Below are positions 1 through 6,301 of a DNA stretch of 21,896 bases, piece after piece. The notes beneath the pieces are model-generated. The model was not told the origin of the DNA and did not search any database. It saw only the letters and a program-made list of their open reading frames with translations. The position numbers and the translations under genes are program-made. Position 1 is the stretch's first letter. Each line of letters starts with the position of its first letter. The stretch spans positions 1-21,896 of the forward strand of contig CAIXTG010000141.1 in assembly GCA_903922325.1 (NCBI GenBank), written 5' to 3'. Origin of the DNA: an uncultured Actinomycetes bacterium. GTDB lineage: Bacteria > Actinomycetota > Actinomycetes > Nanopelagicales > Nanopelagicaceae.

Positions 1-25
1 AGAATAAAAAAGAATAGGAATATAA

Positions 26-1378
26 ATGATCAACCGTGAGCGTCTGGCAACATTAACTGCGCGCGAAAAAGAACGCTTTCTAAAGTTGCACCCAAAAAGC
101 GGCGAGCTATTTGAACAGGCAAAGCACTCAATGCCCGGCGGAGTTCCTATGTCTTGGATGGCTAAATGGCCCGGTGCTTACCCTGTCTTTATTGAGCAAG
201 CAAAAGGTGCGCGTTTTACCGATGTCGACGGCAATTCATATATTGATTTTTGTTTAGGCGATACCGGCTCAATGACTGGTCATTCACCAGATGCCACAGT
301 TGCAGCGATTCGCGATCAGGCTGGCAAAGGAATTACTTCGATGTTGCCAACGGCTGATGCGGCAATAGTTTCGGCTGAGTTAGCTAACCGATTTGGCCTG
401 CCGCTTTGGCAATTTACGGTTTCAGCCACCGACGCTAATCGCCATGTAATCCGCTACTCCCGCTTGCTTACTGGCCGTTCAAAGATTGTGGTTATCGATC
501 GCTGCTATCACGGCTCTGTCGATGAAACTTTTGCCACCTTAGATGCGAGCGGAAACACTGTAGCCCGCGAAGGAAATATTGGCGCACCTGTGGCACTTGA
601 TCAAACCACTCGCGTTGTCGAGTTCAACGATATTGCCGGCATGGAAAAAGCATTAGCAAATGGCGATGTTGCAGCAATTTTGATGGAACCAGCGATGACA
701 AATGTCGGAATAGTTTTGCCACAAGCTGGTTACTTAGAAGCAGTACAAGAACTCGCAAAAAAATACGGCACTATTTTAATTATCGACGAAACTCACACAA
801 TTTCAGTTGGTCCTGGCGGAATGACTGCCGACCGCGGATTAAAGCCAGACTTTCTAACCATTGGTAAAGCAATTGGTGGTGGTATTCCGACCGGAACTTT
901 CGGAATGACTCAAGCGATTGCAGATTCAATCAAAAAAATGGTGGAGCTAGAAATTATTGATACTGGCGGAATCGGTGGAACATTGGCCGGAAATGCACTT
1001 TCACTGGCAGCAATGCGCGCAACTCTTACAAAAGTCCTAACCCAAGAAAACTTTGATCGCATGATAGATCTCGGCACTCGTTGGTCCGATGGCGTAGATG
1101 CTGCAATTACCGAATTTGACTTGCCCTGGAGCTGTAATCGTTTAGGTGCGCGAGGTGAATATATATTTGGCAAAGTTGCGCCAGTAACTGGTGCTGATGC
1201 AAATAATTCTGGTGATTTCGAATTAGAGCAGTATCTACATTTGCGGATGTTAAATGATGGCTTCTTGATCACGCCATTTCATAACATGGCTTTAATGTGT
1301 CCTGATACTTCGAGTGCCGACGTTGATGCCCATACCGCAGCATTTCGCAAAATGTGCGCTGAGTTAGTTGAAGCCTAA
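26..1378 (+). CDS. PLP-dependent class III aminotransferase (aspartate aminotransferase family)
   Basis: This 450-residue protein has the fold-type I, class III aminotransferase layout. Near the N-terminus is a conserved FTDVDGNSYIDF segment (about residues 64-75). Next come YHG at 161-163 for cofactor stacking, EPA at 221-223 and IIDETHT around D254, whose aspartate holds the pyridine nitrogen of PLP. The Schiff-base lysine is K281 in TIGKAIGGG. It resembles glutamate-1-semialdehyde aminomutase and omega-aminotransferases, but the usual NSGTEA block is replaced by SATDANRHVIRYSR at 133-146, so I do not call it HemL. The substrate cannot be read from the sequence. The ATG has an AGGAA Shine-Dalgarno at 16-20, five bases upstream. 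The 3' end overlaps the convergent mshD-like gene by 15 bases. The class is certain; the substrate is unknown. Confidence 0.88.
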   Translation: MINRERLATLTAREKERFLKLHPKSGELFEQAKHSMPGGVPMSWMAKWPGAYPVFIEQAKGARFTDVDGNSYIDFCLGDTGSMTGHSPDATVAAIRDQAGKGITSMLPTADAAIVSAELANRFGLPLWQFTVSATDANRHVIRYSRLLTGRSKIVVIDRCYHGSVDETFATLDASGNTVAREGNIGAPVALDQTTRVVEFNDIAGMEKALANGDVAAILMEPAMTNVGIVLPQAGYLEAVQELAKKYGTILIIDETHTISVGPGGMTADRGLKPDFLTIGKAIGGGIPTGTFGMTQAIADSIKKMVELEIIDTGGIGGTLAGNALSLAAMRATLTKVLTQENFDRMIDLGTRWSDGVDAAITEFDLPWSCNRLGARGEYIFGKVAPVTGADANNSGDFELEQYLHLRMLNDGFLITPFHNMALMCPDTSSADVDAHTAAFRKMCAELVEA

Positions 1379-1834
1379 TTTCTTATAAAGAATAAGCGCA
1401 GCATGGTTATCGGCATCCACGTAAAGCATTGATTCCTTGATGTCTTTGCTTTGGAAATATCGCAGCGCGGTAAGCATTAAAGCTTTGCCCAACCCAGAGC
1501 TGTGGGTGCTTGGGTTTACGCCAATTACATAAATTTCCCCAATCGCACCTTCATTTACCCGGTCATGATGGATTTTTGTCCAGCAGTAACCAATTATTTT
1601 GCCTTTATCGCGGGCTAAAAAGAAGCCATCAGCATCAAACCAGCTTTCTTTCATGCGATTAGTTAAATCCTGCATTACCCAATCGCCTTGGTCTGGGTGA
1701 GTGATGAAAATCTGGTTGTTCAAAGCTAACCATTCGTCGGAATCGGCCGGATTGAAAGTAGAAATCTCAGCAGAAGTAAGTGGTTCTGGAAATTCAGCTA
1801 CCAGAGATCGGTGCAATTTTAGAATAGTGCGCAC
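1364..1834 (-). CDS. mshD: Mycothiol synthase-like GNAT acetyltransferase, single domain and shortened
   Basis: MshD acetylates the cysteinyl amine of Cys-GlcN-Ins with acetyl-CoA, the last step of mycothiol synthesis. The 156 residues align by eye with only the C-terminal GNAT domain of MshD: LKLHRSL at 5-11, WFDADGFFLARDKGKIIGYCW at 65-85, GEIYVIGVNPS at 99-109, LYVDADNHAALILYKKLGF at 137-155. Known MshD proteins are about 300 residues with two GNAT domains, of which the C-terminal one is catalytic. Here the GTG start lies 2 bases after the glnR stop, leaving no room for the first domain. The protein ends one residue after LGF, so the last beta strand of the fold is missing. The acetyl-CoA loop reads HSSGLG, with His where R or Q is usual. 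It forms an operon with glnR. The family is fairly sure; full MshD activity is uncertain. Confidence 0.75.
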   Translation of the reverse strand: MRTILKLHRSLVAEFPEPLTSAEISTFNPADSDEWLALNNQIFITHPDQGDWVMQDLTNRMKESWFDADGFFLARDKGKIIGYCWTKIHHDRVNEGAIGEIYVIGVNPSTHSSGLGKALMLTALRYFQSKDIKESMLYVDADNHAALILYKKLGFN

Positions 1835-1836
1835 TA

Positions 1837-2550
1837 CTAAATCCGTTCAGTGACTTGAGCATCTTTCATGGCGCTAGTTACAGTAAAGCGATATCCGACA
1901 TTTCGCACGGTCCCGATAATTGCTTCGTGTTCGGGGCCAAGTTTTGAACGTAGTCGCCTGATATGCACATCAACTGTGCGAGTACCGCCGAAATAATCGT
2001 AACCCCAGATTTCTTGCAACAACTGGGCGCGAGTAAAAACGCGGCCAGGATGTTGCGCCAAAAATTTCAGTAGTTCGAATTCCTTAAAAGTTAAATCTAG
2101 CGCGCGACCTTTAATGCGTGCGGTGTAACTATTTTCATCGATTGAAACTTCACCAGTTCTGATTTCACCAGAGGTTGGATCATTTTCGGCAAGGTGCGCG
2201 GCAAATTCACCAATTGCAATTCTAATTCGTGCATCAACTTCAGCAGGACCGGCAGTATCGAGAATTACATCATCAATGCCCCATTCGGCGCTAAGTGCCG
2301 ATAACCCACCTTCAGTTGTAATAACAACTACTGGCGCACCTGAACCTGTTGTGTGAAGCAACTTCGCCAGATTCTTAGCAGCTGGAATATCGCGACGCGC
2401 ATCTAATAACAAAATGTCTGCTTCGGGAACATCAATCAAAACACTTGCCTCAGCCGGAACAATTTTTACCTGATGTTGCAACAAAGCTAGAGATGGCAGA
2501 ACTTCGGCGCTCGCGCCTAGAGTGTTTGTAAGTAGCAAGACTCTTGCCAT
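1837..2550 (-). CDS. glnR: GlnR-type orphan response regulator (nitrogen metabolism)
   Basis: An OmpR/PhoB-like transcription factor of 237 residues. The N-terminal receiver-like domain (1-120) keeps D50 in LLLDARRD but has the divergent run TTEGGLSALSAEWGIDDVIL (78-97) followed by DTAGPAEVDAR, which I recognise as typical of GlnR rather than of canonical phospho-receivers. The C-terminal winged helix (about 145-222) has LTFKEFELLKFLAQHPGRVF, then the recognition helix TRTVDVHIRRLRSKLG. GlnR controls ammonium assimilation genes such as glnA and amtB in Streptomyces and mycobacteria without a partner kinase. No kinase gene is next to it here either. The glnR-mshD pair is also adjacent in M. 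tuberculosis (Rv0818/Rv0819). It is divergent from the thioredoxin gene over a 38-base gap. GGGTGAG, five bases before the ATG, is a plausible ribosome site. Confidence 0.9.
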   Translation of the reverse strand: MARVLLLTNTLGASAEVLPSLALLQHQVKIVPAEASVLIDVPEADILLLDARRDIPAAKNLAKLLHTTGSGAPVVVITTEGGLSALSAEWGIDDVILDTAGPAEVDARIRIAIGEFAAHLAENDPTSGEIRTGEVSIDENSYTARIKGRALDLTFKEFELLKFLAQHPGRVFTRAQLLQEIWGYDYFGGTRTVDVHIRRLRSKLGPEHEAIIGTVRNVGYRFTVTSAMKDAQVTERI

Positions 2551-2588
2551 TTGCGCTCACCCGCTTCCAGTTGCGTTCTAGGTGTTAA

Positions 2589-3017
2589 GTGGCACAGACT
2601 ACTCTCGTGAAATCTTTCCTACCAATTCTTATCGTGCTGGGGTCAGCAACTGCATATGGCCTTTGGTATCAAAAGTCTCGGGGCAAGATTCAAGCCAAAG
2701 CCATCTCTGGTAAGGCTTTAACGGCATCGATAATCGGTGGCGATCTCGGATCAAGGGCTACCTTGGTGCAATTTTCATCAGCCTTTTGCACGCCATGTCG
2801 CGCAACTCGCACCTTGCTCGAAAACGTTGTCGCCGACTTAAGCGATGTGCGCCATGTTGAAATAGATGCGGAAACAAATCTGGAATTAGTGCGTAAGTTG
2901 GATATTCGCTCTACCCCGACCACGCTAATTTTGAACAGTTCGGGTGTAGAAGTAGGGCGCGCAATAGGCGCCCCTAAGCGTGATCAAGTCTTCGCAGCAC
3001 TTGCCGCGATCAAGTAA
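2589..3017 (+). CDS. Membrane-anchored thioredoxin-fold protein (ThiX-like)
   Basis: This 142-residue protein has one N-terminal transmembrane segment (about 8-26, FLPILIVLGSATAYGLWYQ) followed by basic residues KSRGK. By the positive-inside rule that places the C-terminal domain in the cytoplasm. The thioredoxin fold begins near residue 57 and has the active site CTPC (C67, C70) and the cis-proline segment RSTPTTLIL. It probably reduces disulfides or persulfides. It is the first plus-strand gene after the glnR promoter region and lies just upstream of the leader peptide and the DUF4395-rhodanese-SseC genes. That context fits the ThiX gene next to cysA2 and sseC2 in mycobacteria. The start is GTG; no better start lies downstream of it and before the membrane segment. 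Confident as a thioredoxin-like protein; the partner is inferred. Confidence 0.85.
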   Translation: MAQTTLVKSFLPILIVLGSATAYGLWYQKSRGKIQAKAISGKALTASIIGGDLGSRATLVQFSSAFCTPCRATRTLLENVVADLSDVRHVEIDAETNLELVRKLDIRSTPTTLILNSSGVEVGRAIGAPKRDQVFAALAAIK

Positions 3018-3061
3018 CACTTGCAAGTAACTCGCAATTAGGCTTTCTCGCCTACCCTCTT

Positions 3062-3067
3062 TATTCT
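3062..3067 (+). promoter_or_regulatory. Putative -10 box (TATTCT) for a leaderless leader-peptide mRNA
   Basis: TATTCT fits the actinobacterial TANNNT -10 consensus. It is followed by exactly six bases (TATGAC) and then the ATG at 3074, so a transcript starting at the usual distance would begin at or next to the start codon. I see no convincing -35 box (TTAGGC at 3038 is weak). Confidence 0.5.
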
Positions 3068-3073
3068 TATGAC

Positions 3074-3157
3074 ATGTCTTTCACTTTAGATAGCTTCTTT
3101 ACCAAGCGTCGCGTACTTGATTATGGACGTTTAGCTGTCTCGTTGTGTAGTAACTAA
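3074..3157 (+). CDS. Cysteine-containing leader peptide upstream of the sulfur operon
   Basis: A 27-codon ORF starts at the ATG and ends with TAA at 3155-3157. Its C-terminal part reads KRRVLDYGRLAVSLCSN. This fits the pattern I know from short actinobacterial leader peptides in front of sulfur genes: an R-R pair, then D, then R, then a hydrophobic stretch, with a cysteine near the end. The single Cys codon (TGT, 3146-3148) is third from the last sense codon. Cysteine-responsive attenuators driven by short cysteine-coding ORFs are known in mycobacteria. Here the ORF sits 51 bases ahead of the DUF4395 start, and an inverted repeat (3153-3179) overlaps its stop. No Shine-Dalgarno is visible, consistent with leaderless translation. 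Regulation by cysteine supply is inference from family and position. Confidence 0.72.
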   Translation: MSFTLDSFFTKRRVLDYGRLAVSLCSN

Positions 3158-3179
3158 AACTTAAATTCCCAGTTTTAGT
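3153..3179 (+). promoter_or_regulatory. Inverted repeat / candidate attenuator hairpin after the leader peptide
   Basis: ACTAAAAC (3153-3160) and GTTTTAGT (3172-3179) are a perfect 8-base inverted repeat with an 11-base loop. The left arm covers the last sense codon and the stop codon of the leader ORF, so a ribosome paused at the TGT codon five bases upstream would block the hairpin. No T-run follows the right arm, so it is not a classical intrinsic terminator. The stem is AT-rich and may be weak. Confidence 0.4.
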
Positions 3180-3208
3180 AACCCACAACCAAGAAAAGTA
3201 GGAAGAAA

Positions 3209-3646
3209 ATGACAGTTTTAGAAAAGAAAGAGTCCTCAGTAGTAATTGATGCGCGCGGCCCTCGTTTCTCAGCCGCGATAACAGTCTTTGTATTAGCGGC
3301 TGCGTTAGTAACTCAATCACTATTCCTGATTACTTTTCAGTTAGCAGTGTTTCTAATTGGGGCAACAAAAGGTCCACAATTTACACCGTATGCATTTCTC
3401 TTTAAGAGCTTAATAAAACCGCGGTTAAAGGGTGAATTCGTACCTGAAGATGTGCGACCACCTAAATTCGCTCAGGCAGTTGGATTTCTATTCGCAGTAA
3501 CTGCAGTTGCTGGCTTGTTAACTGGAGGCACAATTCTTTTCACAATTGCAACTGGATTTGCGCTCGCTGCAGCTTTCTTAAACGCAGCGTTTAATTACTG
3601 CTTAGGTTGCGAAGTTTATTTGCTGCTTCTACGCGCCCGTCGCTAA
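3209..3646 (+). CDS. DUF4395 family membrane protein with C-terminal CxxC
   Basis: A 145-residue integral membrane protein that I recognise as DUF4395. It has hydrophobic segments at about 23-52 (probably two helices), 90-112 and 113-130. A conserved-looking pair C131-L-G-C134 lies at the end of the last membrane segment, followed by EVYLLLLRARR, whose basic end is probably cytoplasmic. Its function is not established. Its placement between a membrane-anchored thioredoxin and a rhodanese suggests that the CxxC takes part in thiol or sulfane-sulfur transfer at the membrane, which is inference. The start is set by AGGAAG at 3200-3205, three bases before the ATG. It is the first large gene after the leader peptide and is probably co-transcribed with the sulfurtransferase 58 bases downstream. 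Confidence 0.85.
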   Translation: MTVLEKKESSVVIDARGPRFSAAITVFVLAAALVTQSLFLITFQLAVFLIGATKGPQFTPYAFLFKSLIKPRLKGEFVPEDVRPPKFAQAVGFLFAVTAVAGLLTGGTILFTIATGFALAAAFLNAAFNYCLGCEVYLLLLRARR

Positions 3647-3704
3647 ATTTAAAACTTTACCTCAAACCTCATTTATCAATTAAATAGAAAAGGAAAATAT
3701 CTTT

Positions 3705-4538
3705 ATGTCACGCGAAACCTCGCTCGTAAGTGCTGATTGGGTAGCCCAGAACCTCAATAATCCAACGGTCGTTCTAGTCGAAGTAGATGAAGACACTTCG
3801 CTATATGAACAAGGCCATATTGAAGGAGCAATTACTTTTCATTGGCGCGATGATTTACAAGATGGCTTGATTCGCGATCTAATTTCGAAAGAAAAGTTTG
3901 AAGCTCTTCTTTCCAAGAATGGAATTGCAACTGACACCACTGTGGTTCTTTATGGTGGTAATAACAACTGGTTCGCTACATATGCTTTCTGGTATTTTAA
4001 AATTTACGGCCATGCCGATGTCCGATTGTTAGATGGTGGTCGCAAGCGCTGGGAGCTAGATGCTCGTCCGTTTGTAACAACTTTGCCGACCCGTACAGCT
4101 ACGATATATAAAGCTAAAGAGCGTGATAACTCAATTCGTGCGTACCGTGATGAAGTTATTGCAGCAATTGGTAAGTTAAATATCGTAGATGTTCGCTCAC
4201 CTGCGGAATTTAGTGGCGAGCTAGCAGCACCAGCGCATTTGCCTCAAGAAAGTGGTCAGATCAAAGGACATATTCCAACGGCAAAAAATATTCCCTGGTC
4301 AAAAGCTGCCAACGAAGATGGCACTTTTAAATCAGATACCGAATTAAAGGAACTTTATGTAGGTGCTGGTGTTGATTTAGCAAAAGACACAATCGCGTAT
4401 TGCCGTATTGGCGAGCGTTCCGCATTTTCATGGTTTGTACTTCACGAATTACTTGGTCTTTCAAATGTAAAGAACTATGACGGTTCGTGGACTGAATACG
4501 GTTCATTAGTTGGCGTTCCGGTTGCGATAGGCGCTTAA
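3705..4538 (+). CDS. Two-domain thiosulfate sulfurtransferase (rhodanese, CysA2/SseA-like)
   Basis: A tandem rhodanese of 277 residues that moves sulfane sulfur from thiosulfate or a similar donor to a thiophilic acceptor. The N-terminal, non-catalytic domain covers about 5-125 and contains the inter-domain signature LLDGGRKRWELDARPF (108-123). The catalytic domain starts near 146 with VDVRSPAEF at 161-169 and holds the active cysteine C233 in the loop YCRIGERS (232-239), the usual CRxGxRS form of thiosulfate-type rhodaneses. Length and loop match mycobacterial CysA2. The AAAAGGA ribosome site lies 10 bases before the ATG. The stop overlaps the sseC start as TAATG, which indicates translational coupling. 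Family and reaction class are confident; the physiological acceptor is unknown. Confidence 0.93.
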   Translation: MSRETSLVSADWVAQNLNNPTVVLVEVDEDTSLYEQGHIEGAITFHWRDDLQDGLIRDLISKEKFEALLSKNGIATDTTVVLYGGNNNWFATYAFWYFKIYGHADVRLLDGGRKRWELDARPFVTTLPTRTATIYKAKERDNSIRAYRDEVIAAIGKLNIVDVRSPAEFSGELAAPAHLPQESGQIKGHIPTAKNIPWSKAANEDGTFKSDTELKELYVGAGVDLAKDTIAYCRIGERSAFSWFVLHELLGLSNVKNYDGSWTEYGSLVGVPVAIGA

Positions 4539-4861
4539 TGAGAACTTGCGGCGCAACTCCAGGTGGTCCAGATATTTCGGGCATTGACTTATCAACGCAA
4601 ACCTTAATTCAAGGTGTCATTCTCAGGGACGGGGAAGGCGATGGAGTTCCAAATGGTTCTCCCGTTGGCAACGCATATGTTCGATTATTAGATTCAACTG
4701 GCGAGTTCACCGCAGAAGTTCCAAGTAACGCAGACGGGCAATTTCGATTCTTCGCCGCTCCTGGCGCCTGGACTTTAGTAGTTCTGGCCTCGGGAGCGCG
4801 CGAAGAACGTAAAGTCATTGCTACCAAGGGCAATCCAGTCGATTTAGTTGTAGAAATTTAA
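4538..4861 (+). CDS. sseC: SseC-like DUF1416 protein
   Basis: A small protein of 107 residues in the DUF1416 family, found next to rhodaneses of the CysA2 type in actinobacteria. It begins MRTCGATPGGPD, whose Cys4 in a CGA-GG context is the only cysteine and a candidate sulfur carrier. The rest, roughly 25-107, resembles a carboxypeptidase-regulatory-like beta sandwich (GVPVGNAY-type start, DGQFRFFAAPGAWTLVV at 67-83). It overlaps the rhodanese stop by one base and is almost certainly made together with it. Its biochemical role is not known to me; acting as sulfur acceptor or partner of the rhodanese is inference from context. The end of the gene contains the putative promoter for the fur-family gene. 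Confidence 0.85.
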   Translation: MRTCGATPGGPDISGIDLSTQTLIQGVILRDGEGDGVPNGSPVGNAYVRLLDSTGEFTAEVPSNADGQFRFFAAPGAWTLVVLASGAREERKVIATKGNPVDLVVEI

Positions 4862-4862
4862 G

Positions 4863-4868
4863 TAGAAT
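4863..4868 (+). promoter_or_regulatory. Putative leaderless -10 box (TAGAAT) for the Fur-family gene
   Basis: TAGAAT is followed by exactly six bases and the ATG at 4875. There is no Shine-Dalgarno in the 13-base gap, so an internal leaderless promoter is a reasonable reading. The -35 region is not recognisable. Confidence 0.45.
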
Positions 4869-4874
4869 TCATAC

Positions 4875-5294
4875 ATGGCTGATCAGCATGAATTACGCGA
4901 TAAAGGTTTGCGCTTAACGCCGCAACGCGAGTTAGTTTTATCCGCCGTCCGCGAACTTGGCCATGCCACACCTGAAGAAGTCGCTGAAAAAGTTCGTCAA
5001 ACGCACCCTGGAATCAATCTTTCAACGGTTTATCGCAACTTAGAAACTCTCGAAAATGTGGGCTTAGTTCAGCACACTCACTTGGGCCATGGTGGAGCTA
5101 CTTATCATGCGGCCGAAGAATTAACCCACCTACATTTAGTTTGTGGAATTTGTGGTTCAGTCGGCGATGCACCAATTGATGTTGCAGCTAACTTTGTAAA
5201 TGCGCTGGCCGATGATTATGGTTTTAAAACAGATGTCACACACTTTGCCGTTTATGGCACTTGTTCAGTTTGTTTTGCCGCCGAAAGTAAGTAA
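4875..5294 (+). CDS. Fur-family metalloregulator, Nur-like
   Basis: A 139-residue ferric-uptake-type repressor. The winged helix covers 1-75, with LTPQRELVLSAV at 14-25 and the recognition segment NLSTVYRNLETLENVGLV at 48-65. The structural zinc site is C90-x2-C93 and C130-x2-C133. Histidines H67, H69 and H123 fall, with a constant shift of three, on the positions I remember as the nickel site (70, 72, 126) of Streptomyces Nur. H30, H85 and H87 can serve the second site. This points to nickel sensing, but zinc or iron cannot be excluded. In Streptomyces, nur also lies near a ygfZ-like gene. Its stop overlaps the ygfZ start (TAATG). No nickel transporter or superoxide dismutase gene is present here to confirm the target. 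Confidence 0.85.
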   Translation: MADQHELRDKGLRLTPQRELVLSAVRELGHATPEEVAEKVRQTHPGINLSTVYRNLETLENVGLVQHTHLGHGGATYHAAEELTHLHLVCGICGSVGDAPIDVAANFVNALADDYGFKTDVTHFAVYGTCSVCFAAESK

Positions 5295-6202
5295 TGAGCG
5301 CCGTACTCGTTGAGGACGGCCCTGATAAAGGCGCGGTCTGGCATTTCGGTGATCCAGTAAAAGAACAACGCGCACTCGAGGCGGGCACTGCTTGGGCTGA
5401 TTTATCACACTACGAAGTTGTCGCACTCTCTGGGCCAGAACGTTTAACTTGGCTTCATCTTTTAACCACCCAAGATCATGAAAATTTATTAGCTGGTCAA
5501 TGGCAGCACGCTTTGATTTTAGATCCGAAGGGCCATATCGAGCATCAATTCTTTTTAGTTGATGATGGTGACACAACTTGGCTGGTTGTTAATCCTGGTC
5601 GTGGCGCTGAATTGATTTCACATTTAGAAAAAATGAAATTTCGCGCCCAAGTAGAAATCCACGATGCGACTGCTGAATTTGCAGTATTACGCGCCCCGGG
5701 CAAGATGGATGCTATTGGCGGTCCATACGCACTTGTGCCACGCGCCGAATTAGCAAATATGGTCGAAACTTTTAATTCTGTTGCCACTCAAGTGGGCACT
5801 TGGGCACTTGATGCAATGCGAGTTGCAGCTGGGTTGCCACGGATTGGTTTTGAAACTGATCACAAATCTATTCCAAACGAACTCGGACTTTTAAATAGCG
5901 CGGTACACCTAAATAAGGGTTGTTATCGAGGTCAAGAGACTGTGGCCAAAATAAATAATTTAGGAAATCCACCACGACGTTTAGTCATGTTGCACCTTGA
6001 TGGCACCGAAGTTAACTTTCCTAAAGTTGGAACTCCAGTAGAAAACGATGGGGTAGTCGTTGGTTACTTAGGCACGGTCGCAAGACATCATGAATTAGGT
6101 CCGATTGCACTCGCTGTGGTTAAGCGCAATACCCCATTAGATGTAACGCTCTCAGTGGGTGGGATTCCGGCTGCACAAGAAGTGATAGCTGCAGGTAATT
6201 AG
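5294..6202 (+). CDS. ygfZ: YgfZ/GcvT-family folate-binding protein (Fe-S cluster maintenance)
   Basis: This 302-residue protein has the tetrahydrofolate-binding fold of GcvT and the YgfZ signature K-G-C-Y-x-G-Q-E at 208-215 (KGCYRGQE), whose cysteine C210 is required in the E. coli family member. YgfZ helps assemble or repair certain Fe-S enzymes such as MiaB. The N-terminal part has the typical LSGPERLTWLHLLTTQD segment (45-61) and the C-terminal part a small barrel (about 225-302). It starts inside the stop of the upstream regulator gene and is translationally coupled to it. Context with sulfur-transfer genes upstream fits a role in sulfur or Fe-S chemistry. The assignment rests on the signature and the length. 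Confidence 0.92.
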   Translation: MSAVLVEDGPDKGAVWHFGDPVKEQRALEAGTAWADLSHYEVVALSGPERLTWLHLLTTQDHENLLAGQWQHALILDPKGHIEHQFFLVDDGDTTWLVVNPGRGAELISHLEKMKFRAQVEIHDATAEFAVLRAPGKMDAIGGPYALVPRAELANMVETFNSVATQVGTWALDAMRVAAGLPRIGFETDHKSIPNELGLLNSAVHLNKGCYRGQETVAKINNLGNPPRRLVMLHLDGTEVNFPKVGTPVENDGVVVGYLGTVARHHELGPIALAVVKRNTPLDVTLSVGGIPAAQEVIAAGN

Positions 6203-6205
6203 TAA

Positions 6206-6280
6206 ATGGAATTGTTCGGTCAGTTAATACTCACTTTAGTAGCAGGGCTCGCGATCATGTGGGCCGTTAGAAAGATGTAA
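6206..6280 (+). CDS. 24-residue single-span membrane microprotein (candidate)
   Basis: A short ORF opens 3 bases after the ygfZ stop: ATG, 24 codons, TAA at 6278-6280. The peptide starts MELFGQLILTLVAGLAIMW and ends AVRKM. It therefore has one hydrophobic span (about 3-19) followed by basic residues, as expected for a tiny N-out, C-in membrane protein. A weak AGG (6193-6195) lies ten bases upstream. I do not recognise a family. It is plausible because it fills the gap between two coupled genes and because a second tiny membrane protein follows, but a chance ORF of this size cannot be excluded. Confidence 0.4.
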   Translation: MELFGQLILTLVAGLAIMWAVRKM

Positions 6281-6288
6281 GTAACCGA

Positions 6289-6294
6289 TAGACT
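6289..6294 (+). promoter_or_regulatory. Putative leaderless -10 box (TAGACT) for the small membrane protein operon
   Basis: TAGACT lies seven bases before the ATG at 6302 of the 45-residue protein. The same hexamer occurs at the same distance before cysS and the carbonic anhydrase gene. No Shine-Dalgarno is visible. Confidence 0.45.
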
Positions 6295-6301
6295 TACAGG
6301 C

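Noticed and set aside
26..1378. HemL (glutamate-1-semialdehyde aminomutase)
   Set aside because: The NSGTEA-type block expected in HemL is replaced, and no heme synthesis genes are adjacent.
3099..3320. Minus-strand frame of 73 codons over the leader peptide
   Set aside because: It crosses the leader ORF, the hairpin and the start of DUF4395, has no ribosome site and no recognisable family.
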